Assembly: GCA_027483645.1 (NCBI GenBank)
Contig: JAIXUD010000006.1
Location: 62,001 to 126,000 of the forward strand
Direction of reading: 5' to 3'
Length of the DNA: 64,000 nt
Source: Sphingobacteriales bacterium
Lineage (GTDB): Bacteria; Bacteroidota; Bacteroidia; Chitinophagales; CAIOSU01
Part shown: positions 50,891 through 59,341 of the stretch, piece after piece
How positions within the stretch are numbered: position 1 is the first letter of the stretch
Layout of the letters: every line of letters starts with the position of its first letter
Notes under the pieces: generated by a model
The model's database searches: none
The model's input: only the letters and a program-made list of their open reading frames with translations
What the model was told of the DNA's origin: nothing
Translations under genes and position numbers: made by a program

Positions 50891-53134
50891 TTAGGCCTTA
50901 GTAAATTGTAACTTTAATGACACGAAGTAACTGCGCCCCCAAGCAACCGGTACGCTATTGCTACCTAAGCTGTGGGCGGCGCCACCGGTACCGCCATTGG
51001 TATTAACCTGATTGATGTTCAAAAGGTTTTTAGCACCGGCGCTAATTACGATGCGGTTTTTCCAGAAGCTCCTTCCCAAGCTAAAATCCAATAAGCCATA
51101 CGGCTGTATTATCTGCTCGGCAACGGTGGCATCCGAATCGATGTAAGGGGTAACGAACTGCCCATTGTATTTGTAGTAAACCGACACGCGCAACTTGATT
51201 TTGGGTATCATATACGTGGCATCGGCAGAAACCTCGGGGCTAAAACGGAAGCCACCAGAGCTTAGTGTATCGTTAAACTGGTATTTGCGGCCATTGGCAG
51301 CGGTGGAGAAACCGATGGTAAGCCCATCTTTAAACTGGTATTGCATGCGCAGGTTGGCGCCTATAATGCGGTTGCTGCTAAGGTTGCCATAGGTGTAGGG
51401 CAGGGCAGTGCCGGTACCGCCTTCGTTACTAAAATCCTGTATCAACTCAATATCGTTCTTAATGTCGTTGAAGAAGAAGGTAGGGATAAACTTGAACAAA
51501 TGCGATTCGCCAATTGGGCGGGTGTAGCTAAACTGTAAGTTTACGTTGTTGCTGTATTCAGCTTCTAAATCGAGGTTGCCGTATATGTTGTGGTTGATGT
51601 CGAAGAAGTCGAAGTAAAGCTCTTTAACCGATGGCGCTCGGAAACCACGGGCATATGATAGGCGAATGATAAGATACTCGGCTGGGTTGAATTTGAAGTG
51701 TATGGATGGGGTAAGCGGGGTTTTGTATGCCGTATTATAAGAGTAGCGCAGGCCGGGCTGCATGGTTACCCAACTGAAAGGCGAATAGCTAATGCTGGCG
51801 AATGCCGCATAATCGCCGATGGTTTGGCTACCGTCTTCAATGCGCCTGCCGCTGGCGGTCTCAATGTTGATGTCGTAGCCTACTTGGTAGTTCAGTTTCT
51901 TTACGGCCGTATTGCGGCTGATAAAACCCCTTGCCAAAAAGGCATTGAAGCGGGTAGTATCTTGCAAAGTAGGGTCTTCCACCAAGGTTTCAGTAAGGTC
52001 TACCAAATCTTTGAATACCGTGTTTTTGCGGCGTTGGAAGTAGGAGTAGGCAAAAACTTGGTTGAGGTAATGGTTCTTAAAAATTTCCCCGCTAATGGTA
52101 AGGGAGTTGGCATTGCGGAAAGTATAATAATAATCGTCGAAAGCCGATACCCCGAAAGGCGCACGCGGCGTACCACGATTGGTAATTTTCTCGTTGAAAA
52201 GGCTGGTGCTGTAAAGCAAGCGCAAGCGCTTAAAGCTGTAGCCGTATTTCACAGTGCCAAAGTACTGTTCCTTGGGGTTCCATAGTAAATCGCGTGCATC
52301 TTTATCTTGGTCGTAACCATCAAAAAACCAGCGGCCAGCATTGATACCGAAAAAGTGTTTTTTCACCCTAAAACCTGCCAAGGCATCGATGTTATAGGTG
52401 CCGCGGCTTTCGTAATAGGTATTTAGGGAAGTATTAATTTTGTCGCCTTGGTCGGTTTTGGTAATGATGTTGATTACCCCGCCCAAGGCATTGGTGCCAT
52501 ATTGCACGCTCACAGGGCCTTCAATTACTTCAATACGGGCCACATCGTTCAGGTTTATTTGGCTAATGTCAATATCGCCATTTACCCTACCGATAATCGG
52601 CACGCCATCAATCATGTATTTTACTTGTTCCCCGCTTAGGCCTTGTAGGCTAAGACCGCTGCCTAGTATATTATCTTGCGTTACGCGCATGTTCAGCTCT
52701 TGGCCTAGCAGCTCGCGCAGGTTGGTGGCACCGCGGTTTTCAATGGTTTTTAAGTCGATAACCTTTACCGCATATACTGAGCGTTTTGGGTCATCGGGCG
52801 TAAACTGGCCGGTAACCACCACAGGCTCAATGCTGATGCTTACAGGGGTAAGGCGATAGTATTGGCTTTGCCCTGCTTCTAGCGTGTCAATATGAGGCAC
52901 AAAGCTGGCATGGCTTATCTCAAGGTATACCCTGCCAGTAAATTTAATGTTGGCCACACCGTCCTCATCGGTAAGTACGCTGTATTTTTTGCCTTCGCCA
53001 TCAAGGCTATGTACTATAATATAAGCATCCCCGGCTGGGCTGCCATCGGCATCGCTTACCACCGTAATGGTGCGCTGCTGGGCCGCCAAGCCGAGGATAC
53101 TCAGTAAAAAAACTATAGTAAATAGTATGCGCAA
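50891..53134 (-). CDS. TonB-dependent outer-membrane receptor
   Basis: A 747-residue TonB-dependent receptor. Signal peptide 1-18, a carboxypeptidase-like regulatory domain (TVVSDADGSPAGDAYIIV..., about 22-100), a TonB-dependent plug (NRGATNLRELLGQEL, then NDVARIEVIEGPVSVQYGTNALGGVINI near 195-225) and a 22-strand type barrel ending in an aromatic RSYFVSLKLQFTKA. The HmuY-like genes on both sides (10 and 3 bases) point to haem or another iron-porphyrin as ligand; this is inference, since HmuY-type genes also occur with other cofactors. Confidence 0.88.
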   Translation of the reverse strand: MRILFTIVFLLSILGLAAQQRTITVVSDADGSPAGDAYIIVHSLDGEGKKYSVLTDEDGVANIKFTGRVYLEISHASFVPHIDTLEAGQSQYYRLTPVSISIEPVVVTGQFTPDDPKRSVYAVKVIDLKTIENRGATNLRELLGQELNMRVTQDNILGSGLSLQGLSGEQVKYMIDGVPIIGRVNGDIDISQINLNDVARIEVIEGPVSVQYGTNALGGVINIITKTDQGDKINTSLNTYYESRGTYNIDALAGFRVKKHFFGINAGRWFFDGYDQDKDARDLLWNPKEQYFGTVKYGYSFKRLRLLYSTSLFNEKITNRGTPRAPFGVSAFDDYYYTFRNANSLTISGEIFKNHYLNQVFAYSYFQRRKNTVFKDLVDLTETLVEDPTLQDTTRFNAFLARGFISRNTAVKKLNYQVGYDINIETASGRRIEDGSQTIGDYAAFASISYSPFSWVTMQPGLRYSYNTAYKTPLTPSIHFKFNPAEYLIIRLSYARGFRAPSVKELYFDFFDINHNIYGNLDLEAEYSNNVNLQFSYTRPIGESHLFKFIPTFFFNDIKNDIELIQDFSNEGGTGTALPYTYGNLSSNRIIGANLRMQYQFKDGLTIGFSTAANGRKYQFNDTLSSGGFRFSPEVSADATYMIPKIKLRVSVYYKYNGQFVTPYIDSDATVAEQIIQPYGLLDFSLGRSFWKNRIVISAGAKNLLNINQVNTNGGTGGAAHSLGSNSVPVAWGRSYFVSLKLQFTKA

Positions 53135-53144
53135 AGGTATTATG

Positions 53145-54434
53145 TTATTGTTTTACAAATTTCTGTACGCTGCGGTTGCCGTTGGCTTCAACAGAAACCA
53201 AGTAGTAGCCGTTAGCAAGGGTTGATACGGGGATGCTGATGTTCTGCAAACCGTTTACAGCAAGCTGGGTGCTATAGGTTACTTTACCAGCAAGGTCCGT
53301 AATTACTACGGTGTGCAAGCCAGCTTCTTTGGCATCCAATATCACGTTCAATTGGCTAGTAGCTGGGTTAGGGTAAAGCACTACGCGGGTAGCGTTGGCC
53401 ACATCGTTAATACCTACTGCTTCAAAAGTCAATTGGGTTTTCTCAAAAGCAATTACACCATCTGGGGTACCGCCAAAACCGGTAAACACTATTTTGTAAT
53501 ACTGGTCATCGTTAGCTTTTACAAAGTATACGTTGCTATCAGGTATTTCCCAAAATCCTGGAGGCGGGGTTGAGTTGCGCACGCGGTAAGTAACACCGAT
53601 GTTGTAGATAGCACTATCGAAAGTGGCAGTCAAGTAATCAGCAGAATCGGCAGGAGCGCCAGTTACACGAACTGATTGTATGCCACGGTTGGCATATACT
53701 GCACCTGCTGGCGGGCTAAGTGGGGCACCTGGCGCACCTGGGGCAGCGGTAAGGCCGTTGGTAAACCATAGGTCCCAGCTTTCGTTAGATGGCTCGCGGT
53801 CAAGTTCTACTTCGTTCAACAAGCTGTAGTAAGATAGATTGCGGTCGTTGTTTTTCAATACCGAGTCAATCACTTCACTGTTACCGTCAATATCAGAGAA
53901 ACGGAACACGTAGCGGTTCACATTTAAGTTCTCAATCCACAATAGTTTTACGGTACCGTTTGCATACTTTACCAAATAGATAGAGTCACCATTTACTTCG
54001 TGTGCTGGCGGGCCAGTGTAAACACCCCAACCGATATCAAATGCGCTGGTAGGGTTTGAGTTAAATGCACCATCGGCCCATGAGCCAGTGCCGTTTTGTA
54101 TGCGTTGCCAAGTACTAAGGCCAGTAGTATCAACCGCGGTGCCCCAATCGGTGGCATCTAAGCTAGGTACTAGGTAAGCAGATAGGCCAGCGGTTTCATT
54201 CAACCAAACACCAAAAGTGATACCGTTGGCTTGGAAAGCAACGTCCCACTCGGTTTTGTCGGCTATGGTTTTTTGGCCTGTTACTAGGCTATAATATACT
54301 TGGTTGGCATAGCTAGGGCCAAGCACAACCGTATCGGCTGTTGGGGTACCTTGGGCGAACGCGCCGCTGGCAGTAAATAACAATGACACCGCAACAAAAA
54401 GGTGTAGGGTAAATGTACGCAACATCGTGAACAT
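53145..54434 (-). CDS. HmuY-like protein with type A T9SS sorting domain
   Basis: A 429-residue secreted protein. Signal peptide about 1-28 (GAFAQG); the start is ATG 54434 or 54425, the longer frame to 54506 being unlikely. The body matches the downstream HmuY lipoprotein in pattern: VLGPSYANQVYYSLVTGQKT then EWDVAFQANG. The last 80 residues are a T9SS type A sorting domain (LYPNPATSQLNVILDA, DLAGK, ANGYYLVSVEANG). It should be exported across the outer membrane, unlike its lipoprotein paralogue. First gene of the operon. Confidence 0.85.
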   Translation of the reverse strand: MFTMLRTFTLHLFVAVSLLFTASGAFAQGTPTADTVVLGPSYANQVYYSLVTGQKTIADKTEWDVAFQANGITFGVWLNETAGLSAYLVPSLDATDWGTAVDTTGLSTWQRIQNGTGSWADGAFNSNPTSAFDIGWGVYTGPPAHEVNGDSIYLVKYANGTVKLLWIENLNVNRYVFRFSDIDGNSEVIDSVLKNNDRNLSYYSLLNEVELDREPSNESWDLWFTNGLTAAPGAPGAPLSPPAGAVYANRGIQSVRVTGAPADSADYLTATFDSAIYNIGVTYRVRNSTPPPGFWEIPDSNVYFVKANDDQYYKIVFTGFGGTPDGVIAFEKTQLTFEAVGINDVANATRVVLYPNPATSQLNVILDAKEAGLHTVVITDLAGKVTYSTQLAVNGLQNISIPVSTLANGYYLVSVEANGNRSVQKFVKQ

Positions 54435-54699
54435 AGTTTTTAGATTGTTTCTAAATAAGACTGCAATGTTCGGTGTTTTGTTCGCAGGTTGCACTATAAA
54501 AACCATCTTCTGACAATACTATGACAATACATTACCCTAAAGAGGGTAGCTGGGGGTGAAAGATGTAATTTTTGGATGAAGGATTACCGCCTAGCAAGGG
54601 TTGTAGCTTGGCATTATATACTGTTTTGTTTACCCCATTAATTGTCAATTAAACCATATCCACAATTACTTTTTAAATTGCAAACCTCAAATTGAAGCA

Positions 54700-54747
54700 G
54701 TCCATGGTCCATCGTCCATGGTCCATCGTCCATGGTCCATCGTCCAA
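54700..54747. repeat. Heptamer array (GTCCATG / GTCCATC type) upstream of thrC
   Basis: Preceded by GAAGCA, then strictly alternating GTCCATG and GTCCATC, seven units, ending GTCCAAA. It is the clearest array in the window and ends about 25 bases before the thrC start. Confidence 0.9.
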
Positions 54748-54772
54748 ACAAATTTACCATCTTTGCAATACC

Positions 54773-56065
54773 ATGCATTACTACTCTACCAACAACCGCA
54801 ACCACCACGCCACGCTCAAGGAGGCCGTTATCCGCGGGCAGGCGCCCGACAAGGGTTTGTACATGCCCGAGCGCATTATTACCCTGCCCGATACCTTTTA
54901 CCAAAACCTGAAAGGCCTATCCTTTGAGGAAGTAGCGTTTAAGGTAGGTTGGGCGATGTTCCGCGATGATATGGAATTGGGCGACCTAAAGAACATTATC
55001 GATAACAGCCTGCACTTCCCGATGCCGCTGGTACAGGTGGAAGAGGGCATATACAGCTTGGAATTGTTCCATGGGCCCACGCTGGCGTTTAAGGACGTAG
55101 GCGCGCGGTTTATGGCTAGGCTGTTGGGGCACTTCCTTAAAAACGAGGATAATGAAGTAACCGTTCTGGTAGCAACCAGTGGCGATACGGGCAGCGCGGT
55201 GGCGCACGGTTTTTTGGGAGTGCCAGGAATAAAAGTGGTGATACTGTACCCTAGTGGCAAAGTAAGCCCATTGCAAGAAAAGCAATTGACCACCCTCGGC
55301 CAAAACATAACCGCGCTGGAAGTGGAGGGTAGCTTTGACGACTGCCAAGCCTTGGTAAAACAAGCCTTTGCTGATACCGAGCTGAATGCCCGAATTAATT
55401 TAACTTCCGCCAATAGCATCAACATCGCCCGATTGATACCGCAGAGCTTTTACTACCACTACGCTTGGAGCCAAGTGCCCAAGGGCGAGGATGATAAGGT
55501 AGTTATCTGTGTGCCGAGCGGCAACTTCGGCAACCTTACAGCTGGGTTGATGGCCAAGCGCATGGGGCTGCCGGTACACCGGTTTGTGGCAGCCACCAAT
55601 GCCAACGATGTGGTGCCTCAATACTTGCGAACGGGGCAATTTACCCCACGCGCATCGGTATCTACCTTGAGCAATGCCATGGATGTGGGCAACCCAAGCA
55701 ACTTTGCCCGTATGATGGACCTCTACGGCAACAACCAAGAAGCGCTTGCCAAAGATGTGGTGTCATGTGCCATAGCTGATGACGAGACTAGCGCTACCAT
55801 ACAAGAGGTATTGCAGCGCACTGGCTACCTGCTAGACCCACATGGTGCGGTAGGCTACCTCGCCTTGAAGCGCTACCTGAAAACGGAAACGGCCACTGGC
55901 ATTTTCTTAGGCACGGCCCACCCTGCCAAATTTATTGAGGTGGTAGAAGCCGCAACCGGCCAACCAGTGGAAGTGCCCGAAGCCTTGGAAAGCCTGCGCC
56001 ATAAGGAGAAACTGGCACATAAGATTGCGCCGCATTTGGAAGAATTGAAAAGGTACTTGGCCTAA
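54773..56065 (+). CDS. thrC: Threonine synthase
   Basis: A 430-residue PLP enzyme making threonine from O-phosphohomoserine. It is the bacterial class-I type: MHYYSTNNRNHHATLKEAV start, PLP lysine in PTLAFKDVGARF (about K108), ATSGDTGSAVAHGF near 136, and CVPSGNFGNLTAG near 248. The frame opens at 54692 inside the repeat array, but ATG 54773 is the family start. Other threonine genes are not adjacent. Confidence 0.96.
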   Translation: MHYYSTNNRNHHATLKEAVIRGQAPDKGLYMPERIITLPDTFYQNLKGLSFEEVAFKVGWAMFRDDMELGDLKNIIDNSLHFPMPLVQVEEGIYSLELFHGPTLAFKDVGARFMARLLGHFLKNEDNEVTVLVATSGDTGSAVAHGFLGVPGIKVVILYPSGKVSPLQEKQLTTLGQNITALEVEGSFDDCQALVKQAFADTELNARINLTSANSINIARLIPQSFYYHYAWSQVPKGEDDKVVICVPSGNFGNLTAGLMAKRMGLPVHRFVAATNANDVVPQYLRTGQFTPRASVSTLSNAMDVGNPSNFARMMDLYGNNQEALAKDVVSCAIADDETSATIQEVLQRTGYLLDPHGAVGYLALKRYLKTETATGIFLGTAHPAKFIEVVEAATGQPVEVPEALESLRHKEKLAHKIAPHLEELKRYLA

Positions 56066-56109
56066 TTTGTGATATGTTCCGTAATTTTAGCAATTCAAAA
56101 CCGCGCTAT

Positions 56110-56730
56110 ATGAAAAATCTTGCTTGGCTTGTACCCGTTTTGATGCTAGTGATTACGGCTTCGTGTAATAAAGACTCCAAAAAGGGGGACATCAACCAAA
56201 GCAACTTTTCGGCAGAGGTAGTTATTGATGGCGATACGATAGTAATGGAGCAAGGCTTGGTGGGCTACGGCAATGGCCCTGGCTCGGGCGGCGGCGTGGT
56301 GGATACTAACGGAACGTACCTCTATCGCCAGATTACACAGTTCTTTAGCGCTAACGATACTTTCCGTATTTACTTTATTGATACGTTTCCTACTGAGCCG
56401 ACCGCTGCCCAAAGGGAGGCCATCATTTACACTGGCAGCTACCCAACTGGCTACGGTACTGCCGATGTTATTGCACCCGATGCCAAGTTAAAGAGTGGCG
56501 CTGCTGTGGTATACATTGATTCTAGCGGTACCCGCTGGACCACCGACCGTGACCCAGAACAACAACCTAACTGGGGCTTCAATGTATCGGCCCACGCAGC
56601 CAACGATATTGATGGTATCTCTAAATTCATTACCGATTTAACCCTGTCGGCTAGGTTGCACAACCCCATTACGGGTGGCTTTATTGATGTACAAGTGCTT
56701 AAAATGCGCACCCGCACGGTGCCCCAGTAA
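56110..56730 (+). CDS. Hypothetical lipoprotein
   Basis: A 206-residue protein with a lipoprotein signal (VLMLVITASC, C19) followed by NKDSKK. The mature part is mixed beta and has a GYGNGPGSGGGVV stretch near 60. No domain is recognised. The frame opens at 56074, but ATG 56110 starts the signal. It lies 44 bases after thrC, probably by read-through. Confidence 0.75.
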   Translation: MKNLAWLVPVLMLVITASCNKDSKKGDINQSNFSAEVVIDGDTIVMEQGLVGYGNGPGSGGGVVDTNGTYLYRQITQFFSANDTFRIYFIDTFPTEPTAAQREAIIYTGSYPTGYGTADVIAPDAKLKSGAAVVYIDSSGTRWTTDRDPEQQPNWGFNVSAHAANDIDGISKFITDLTLSARLHNPITGGFIDVQVLKMRTRTVPQ

Positions 56731-56739
56731 TAGCTAAAA

Positions 56740-57258
56740 TTAGATAGGCTTTATCTTCTTCAACAGGGTAAGAAACTGTTGGGTAAACCAGTTGCTGCTC
56801 ATCTTTTCCATAGCATTCAGCAGGGTATCGGCCTGCTGGGCGAAGTGGTCAATATCATGTACCGCTTTGGTGAGCGCCAACCCTTCCTTGGTTTCGTCAG
56901 GTTTTACCTGTTTTAGTTGGGTCATAATATCTATCAGCGGCTCCAGCTCTCGTTTACGGCGCTGACGCATAATTTTCATAGCGGTTATGTAAATATCCTT
57001 CTCGGCATAAAAGTACTCCTTCCGGTCGCCGGGGCGCAGCTCTTTGTGCACAATACCCCAGTCCATCAGCGAGCGCACGTTCATATTCACGTTGCCACGC
57101 GATATACCGAGCGACTCCATGATTTCCTCAGTGCTCATGGCCACGTGCGATATAAGCAACAGCGCATGTATCTGCGCCATGGTTCGGTTGATGCCCCAGC
57201 TAGAGCCCAAAGTGCCCCAAGCCTGTATGAATTTGTCCCTACCTTCTTGTACTTGCAT
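56740..57258 (-). CDS. GbsR/MarR-family transcriptional regulator
   Basis: A 172-residue winged-helix regulator of the GbsR type. The HTH is AQIHALLLISHVAMSTEEIMESLGISRGNVNMNVRSLMDWGIVHK (about 27-70), followed by RPGDRKEYFYAE, the usual wing. The helical C-terminus probably dimerises. GbsR relatives control osmoprotectant or efflux genes; no such target is adjacent, so only self-control is plausible. A good promoter lies just upstream. Confidence 0.88.
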   Translation of the reverse strand: MQVQEGRDKFIQAWGTLGSSWGINRTMAQIHALLLISHVAMSTEEIMESLGISRGNVNMNVRSLMDWGIVHKELRPGDRKEYFYAEKDIYITAMKIMRQRRKRELEPLIDIMTQLKQVKPDETKEGLALTKAVHDIDHFAQQADTLLNAMEKMSSNWFTQQFLTLLKKIKPI

Positions 57259-57262
57259 GCTG

Positions 57263-57291
57263 CAAAGATACTATACTCCCTACACTTTCAA
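57263..57291 (-). promoter_or_regulatory. Promoter of the GbsR-like gene
   Basis: On the minus strand TTG (57289-57291 complement), 18 bases, then TATCTTTG (57263-57270 complement), 4 bases before the ATG. This fits the TTTG / TAnnTTTG pattern, giving a near-leaderless transcript. Confidence 0.5.
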
Positions 57292-57315
57292 TAACTTCTG
57301 AATGGTTTTGGTCAA

Positions 57316-57519
57316 AGGACGATGGACGAAGGACTGCTTCAAAAAATAGACCATGGACGAAAGACGAAGGACCATGGACTGCTTCACAAAGCTTTGAAAG
57401 GCCTTGGAGGCAAGTAACGTGATATTGTCCAAATTAATTACTTGGATAACTTTCGTACGTTCTGATACTAAATTATTTTTACAGCAACCATGGTCCATCG
57501 TCTATTGTCCATGGTCCAA
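57316..57519. repeat. Heptamer arrays (GGACGAT / GGACCAT type) in the GbsR-DUF3127 gap
   Basis: GGACGAT-GGACGAA-GGACTGC-TTC and, after 7 bases, GACCAT-GGACGAA-AGACGAA-GGACCAT-GGACTGC-TTC (57316-57385). Then ATGGTCC-ATCGTCT-ATTGTCC-ATGGTCC (57490-57517). Two arrays end in the ACTGCTTC core. About 300 bases without a gene. Confidence 0.85.
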
Positions 57520-57558
57520 TTATTATTTACCTTTATCCCTCCTAAATTATAGCCTCCC

Positions 57559-57951
57559 ATGAACTTTGAATTGAACGGCAAACTGTTTGAAATACATCCT
57601 ACCGAGCAAAAAAGCGAGCGTTTCCGCAAGCGCGATTTCATCATTGAAAATAGCAGCAACATTGGCGATCGCACCATTACCGATTATATCAAATTTCAAG
57701 CTACGGGCGATAAATGCGACCTGCTGAACAAGTATAAAGTGGGTGATGAGGTGAAGGTACATTTCAACATCCGGGGCAACAAGTGGGAAAATGCAGGTAA
57801 AGTTTCTTACTTCACCAACTTGGATGCTTGGCGTATTGAGTCGGCCGGTGGCAACAACCCATACGGTCAAGATAACCAAGGTAATAGCGGTTTCGATACC
57901 CCGCCACCAGCACCCGCTACTGGCGATTTTAACGACGACTTACCCTTCTAG
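57559..57951 (+). CDS. DUF3127 protein
   Basis: A 130-residue protein with a beta-barrel-like N-terminal half (MNFELNGKLFEIHPTEQKSERFRKRDFIIE, VGDEVKVHFNIRGNKWE), and a disordered acidic tail ending DFNDDLPF. It matches the Bacteroidota DUF3127 family. The OB-like core and acidic DDLPF tail are as in single-stranded DNA-binding proteins, so a nucleic-acid role is likely but not proven. Monocistronic. Confidence 0.85.
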   Translation: MNFELNGKLFEIHPTEQKSERFRKRDFIIENSSNIGDRTITDYIKFQATGDKCDLLNKYKVGDEVKVHFNIRGNKWENAGKVSYFTNLDAWRIESAGGNNPYGQDNQGNSGFDTPPPAPATGDFNDDLPF

Positions 57952-58088
57952 CTAAGACCTTAACGTAGCCTGCTGGCACGTTATTTGCCATATTGTTCTC
58001 AGCAAAGTAGCATCTGCATTTATGCATATTCTACCTTGTTGCGCGCTACCTATATCCTATCAAACTATTTAACCAAAAAATTATAGTT

Positions 58089-58598
58089 ATGGTACGGAGT
58101 ATGATTAAATATGGCATCATCGGGGGAGCTATTCTTACCCTATTGTTTGGGATAATATTCTTAACAGGCCTTTATTTGCAAATTAGTTATTTCGGTGCTT
58201 ACCTACTTGGTATTGGCATCATTATTACGGGTCTTCTTGTTATTGGCCCCGCTGTGCAGCACGAAAAGCACGAGCACGGCAACGGCATTGGCTTTAAAAC
58301 AGCATTCGGCATCGGCATGGGTGTTTCGGCTATTACTGCCGCAGTATATGGGCTGGCATCGCTCATCATATTTAGTTTGATTTTTGCCGCATATAGCAAC
58401 GGCGTGCCCGAAGGTTCGCTAGAGTTTGGCAGTATGCCTAGCTTAAGTTCGGCTCGCTGGAGTGAGGTAGAAATGGCATCACATAGCCCCATCTACTTTA
58501 AGCCTTGGATACAGACTGTAGTGATGCTTACTGCCATCATCCCCATTGGGTTGTTAATGTCGTTTGTTTCGGCAAGGCTTACTAATACCCGCCCGTAA
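58089..58598 (+). CDS. DUF4199 membrane protein (copy 1)
   Basis: A 169-residue protein with four hydrophobic helices (about 10-30, 36-54, 74-100, 140-160). It starts with IKYGIIGGAI and has the family segment HGNGIGFKTAFGIGMGVSAI. Function unknown. It is a paralogue of the next gene, with similar start, helices and the FKPW(I/F) motif near the C-terminus. The family is common in Bacteroidota. Confidence 0.85.
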   Translation: MVRSMIKYGIIGGAILTLLFGIIFLTGLYLQISYFGAYLLGIGIIITGLLVIGPAVQHEKHEHGNGIGFKTAFGIGMGVSAITAAVYGLASLIIFSLIFAAYSNGVPEGSLEFGSMPSLSSARWSEVEMASHSPIYFKPWIQTVVMLTAIIPIGLLMSFVSARLTNTRP

Positions 58599-58665
58599 TC
58601 GAAGAAGCTGTTGGAGTAGGTAAACTATAACATTAACAAGCTTTAAAGATATCCACCAGAAAGGT

Positions 58666-58703
58666 CCGCTCCCCTGTATAGTACAGGCGGGGCGGCTGTT
58701 TTT
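58666..58703 (+). terminator. Imperfect hairpin terminator after DUF4199 copy 1
   Basis: CCGCTCCCCTGTA / TACAGGCGGGGCGG stem with one bulge, followed by CTGTTTTTAATT. Confidence 0.6.
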
Positions 58704-58755
58704 AATTAGTATTGTTGTAATATCGCAATGTATATATCAAATCCTATCCTTCCCT

Positions 58756-59271
58756 ATGGATACTCGCATAAAATACGGCATCATTAGCGGTGCCATTGCT
58801 ACTGGCCTCTCTTTACTTACATACGCCATCGGCCTCGATGCTAGGCTGTCCTACGCCGCACAAGAAATTGTAGGCTACCTCTCCATGTTGTTGGCTTTGC
58901 TCGTTATTGTTTTGGCCATATTGCAAGTGCGCAAGCAACAGGGTGGTTACATTTCTTTTAGTAAAGCATTTGGCACCGGCATGGTGGTGGCGCTTATTGG
59001 TGGTGTGGTTTTCGGTATTGGCATCACTATTATGCTATCATTTGCCGGTGAGGAATACTTTATAGAGCTTATGGCTAAGGCAAAGGATGGCATTATGGCC
59101 AGTGATATGCCCGAAGTGCAGAAAGAGTTAAAAATTGCTGAGATGGATATGATGGCTAATTCCATTTTCATGAAGCCTTGGTTCAGCGGCATTTTAATGT
59201 TCCTTCACATGATATTTATTGGGCTGATAGTTTCTCTCATCACCAGCCTAGCATTGATGCGAAATCAATAA
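58756..59271 (+). CDS. DUF4199 membrane protein (copy 2)
   Basis: A 171-residue four-helix protein with the same layout as copy 1: IKYGIISGAIATGLSLL, then ISFSKAFGTGMVVALIGGVVFG, and FMKPWFSGILMFLHMIFIGLIVSLI at the end. The two copies are diverged tandem duplicates, each with its own terminator spacing, so they are probably separately expressed. Confidence 0.85.
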   Translation: MDTRIKYGIISGAIATGLSLLTYAIGLDARLSYAAQEIVGYLSMLLALLVIVLAILQVRKQQGGYISFSKAFGTGMVVALIGGVVFGIGITIMLSFAGEEYFIELMAKAKDGIMASDMPEVQKELKIAEMDMMANSIFMKPWFSGILMFLHMIFIGLIVSLITSLALMRNQ

Positions 59272-59341
59272 CGGTGATGAGCACTTTTTGCATAGTTAAG
59301 GTTACTTTTGCATTCCTTTAATCCTTAAATCGCAATCCCCA

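Noticed and set aside
54700-54747. Alternating GTCCATG/GTCCATC units considered as a CRISPR array
   Set aside because: Units are seven bases with no spacers and no cas genes are present; it is a simple tandem array.
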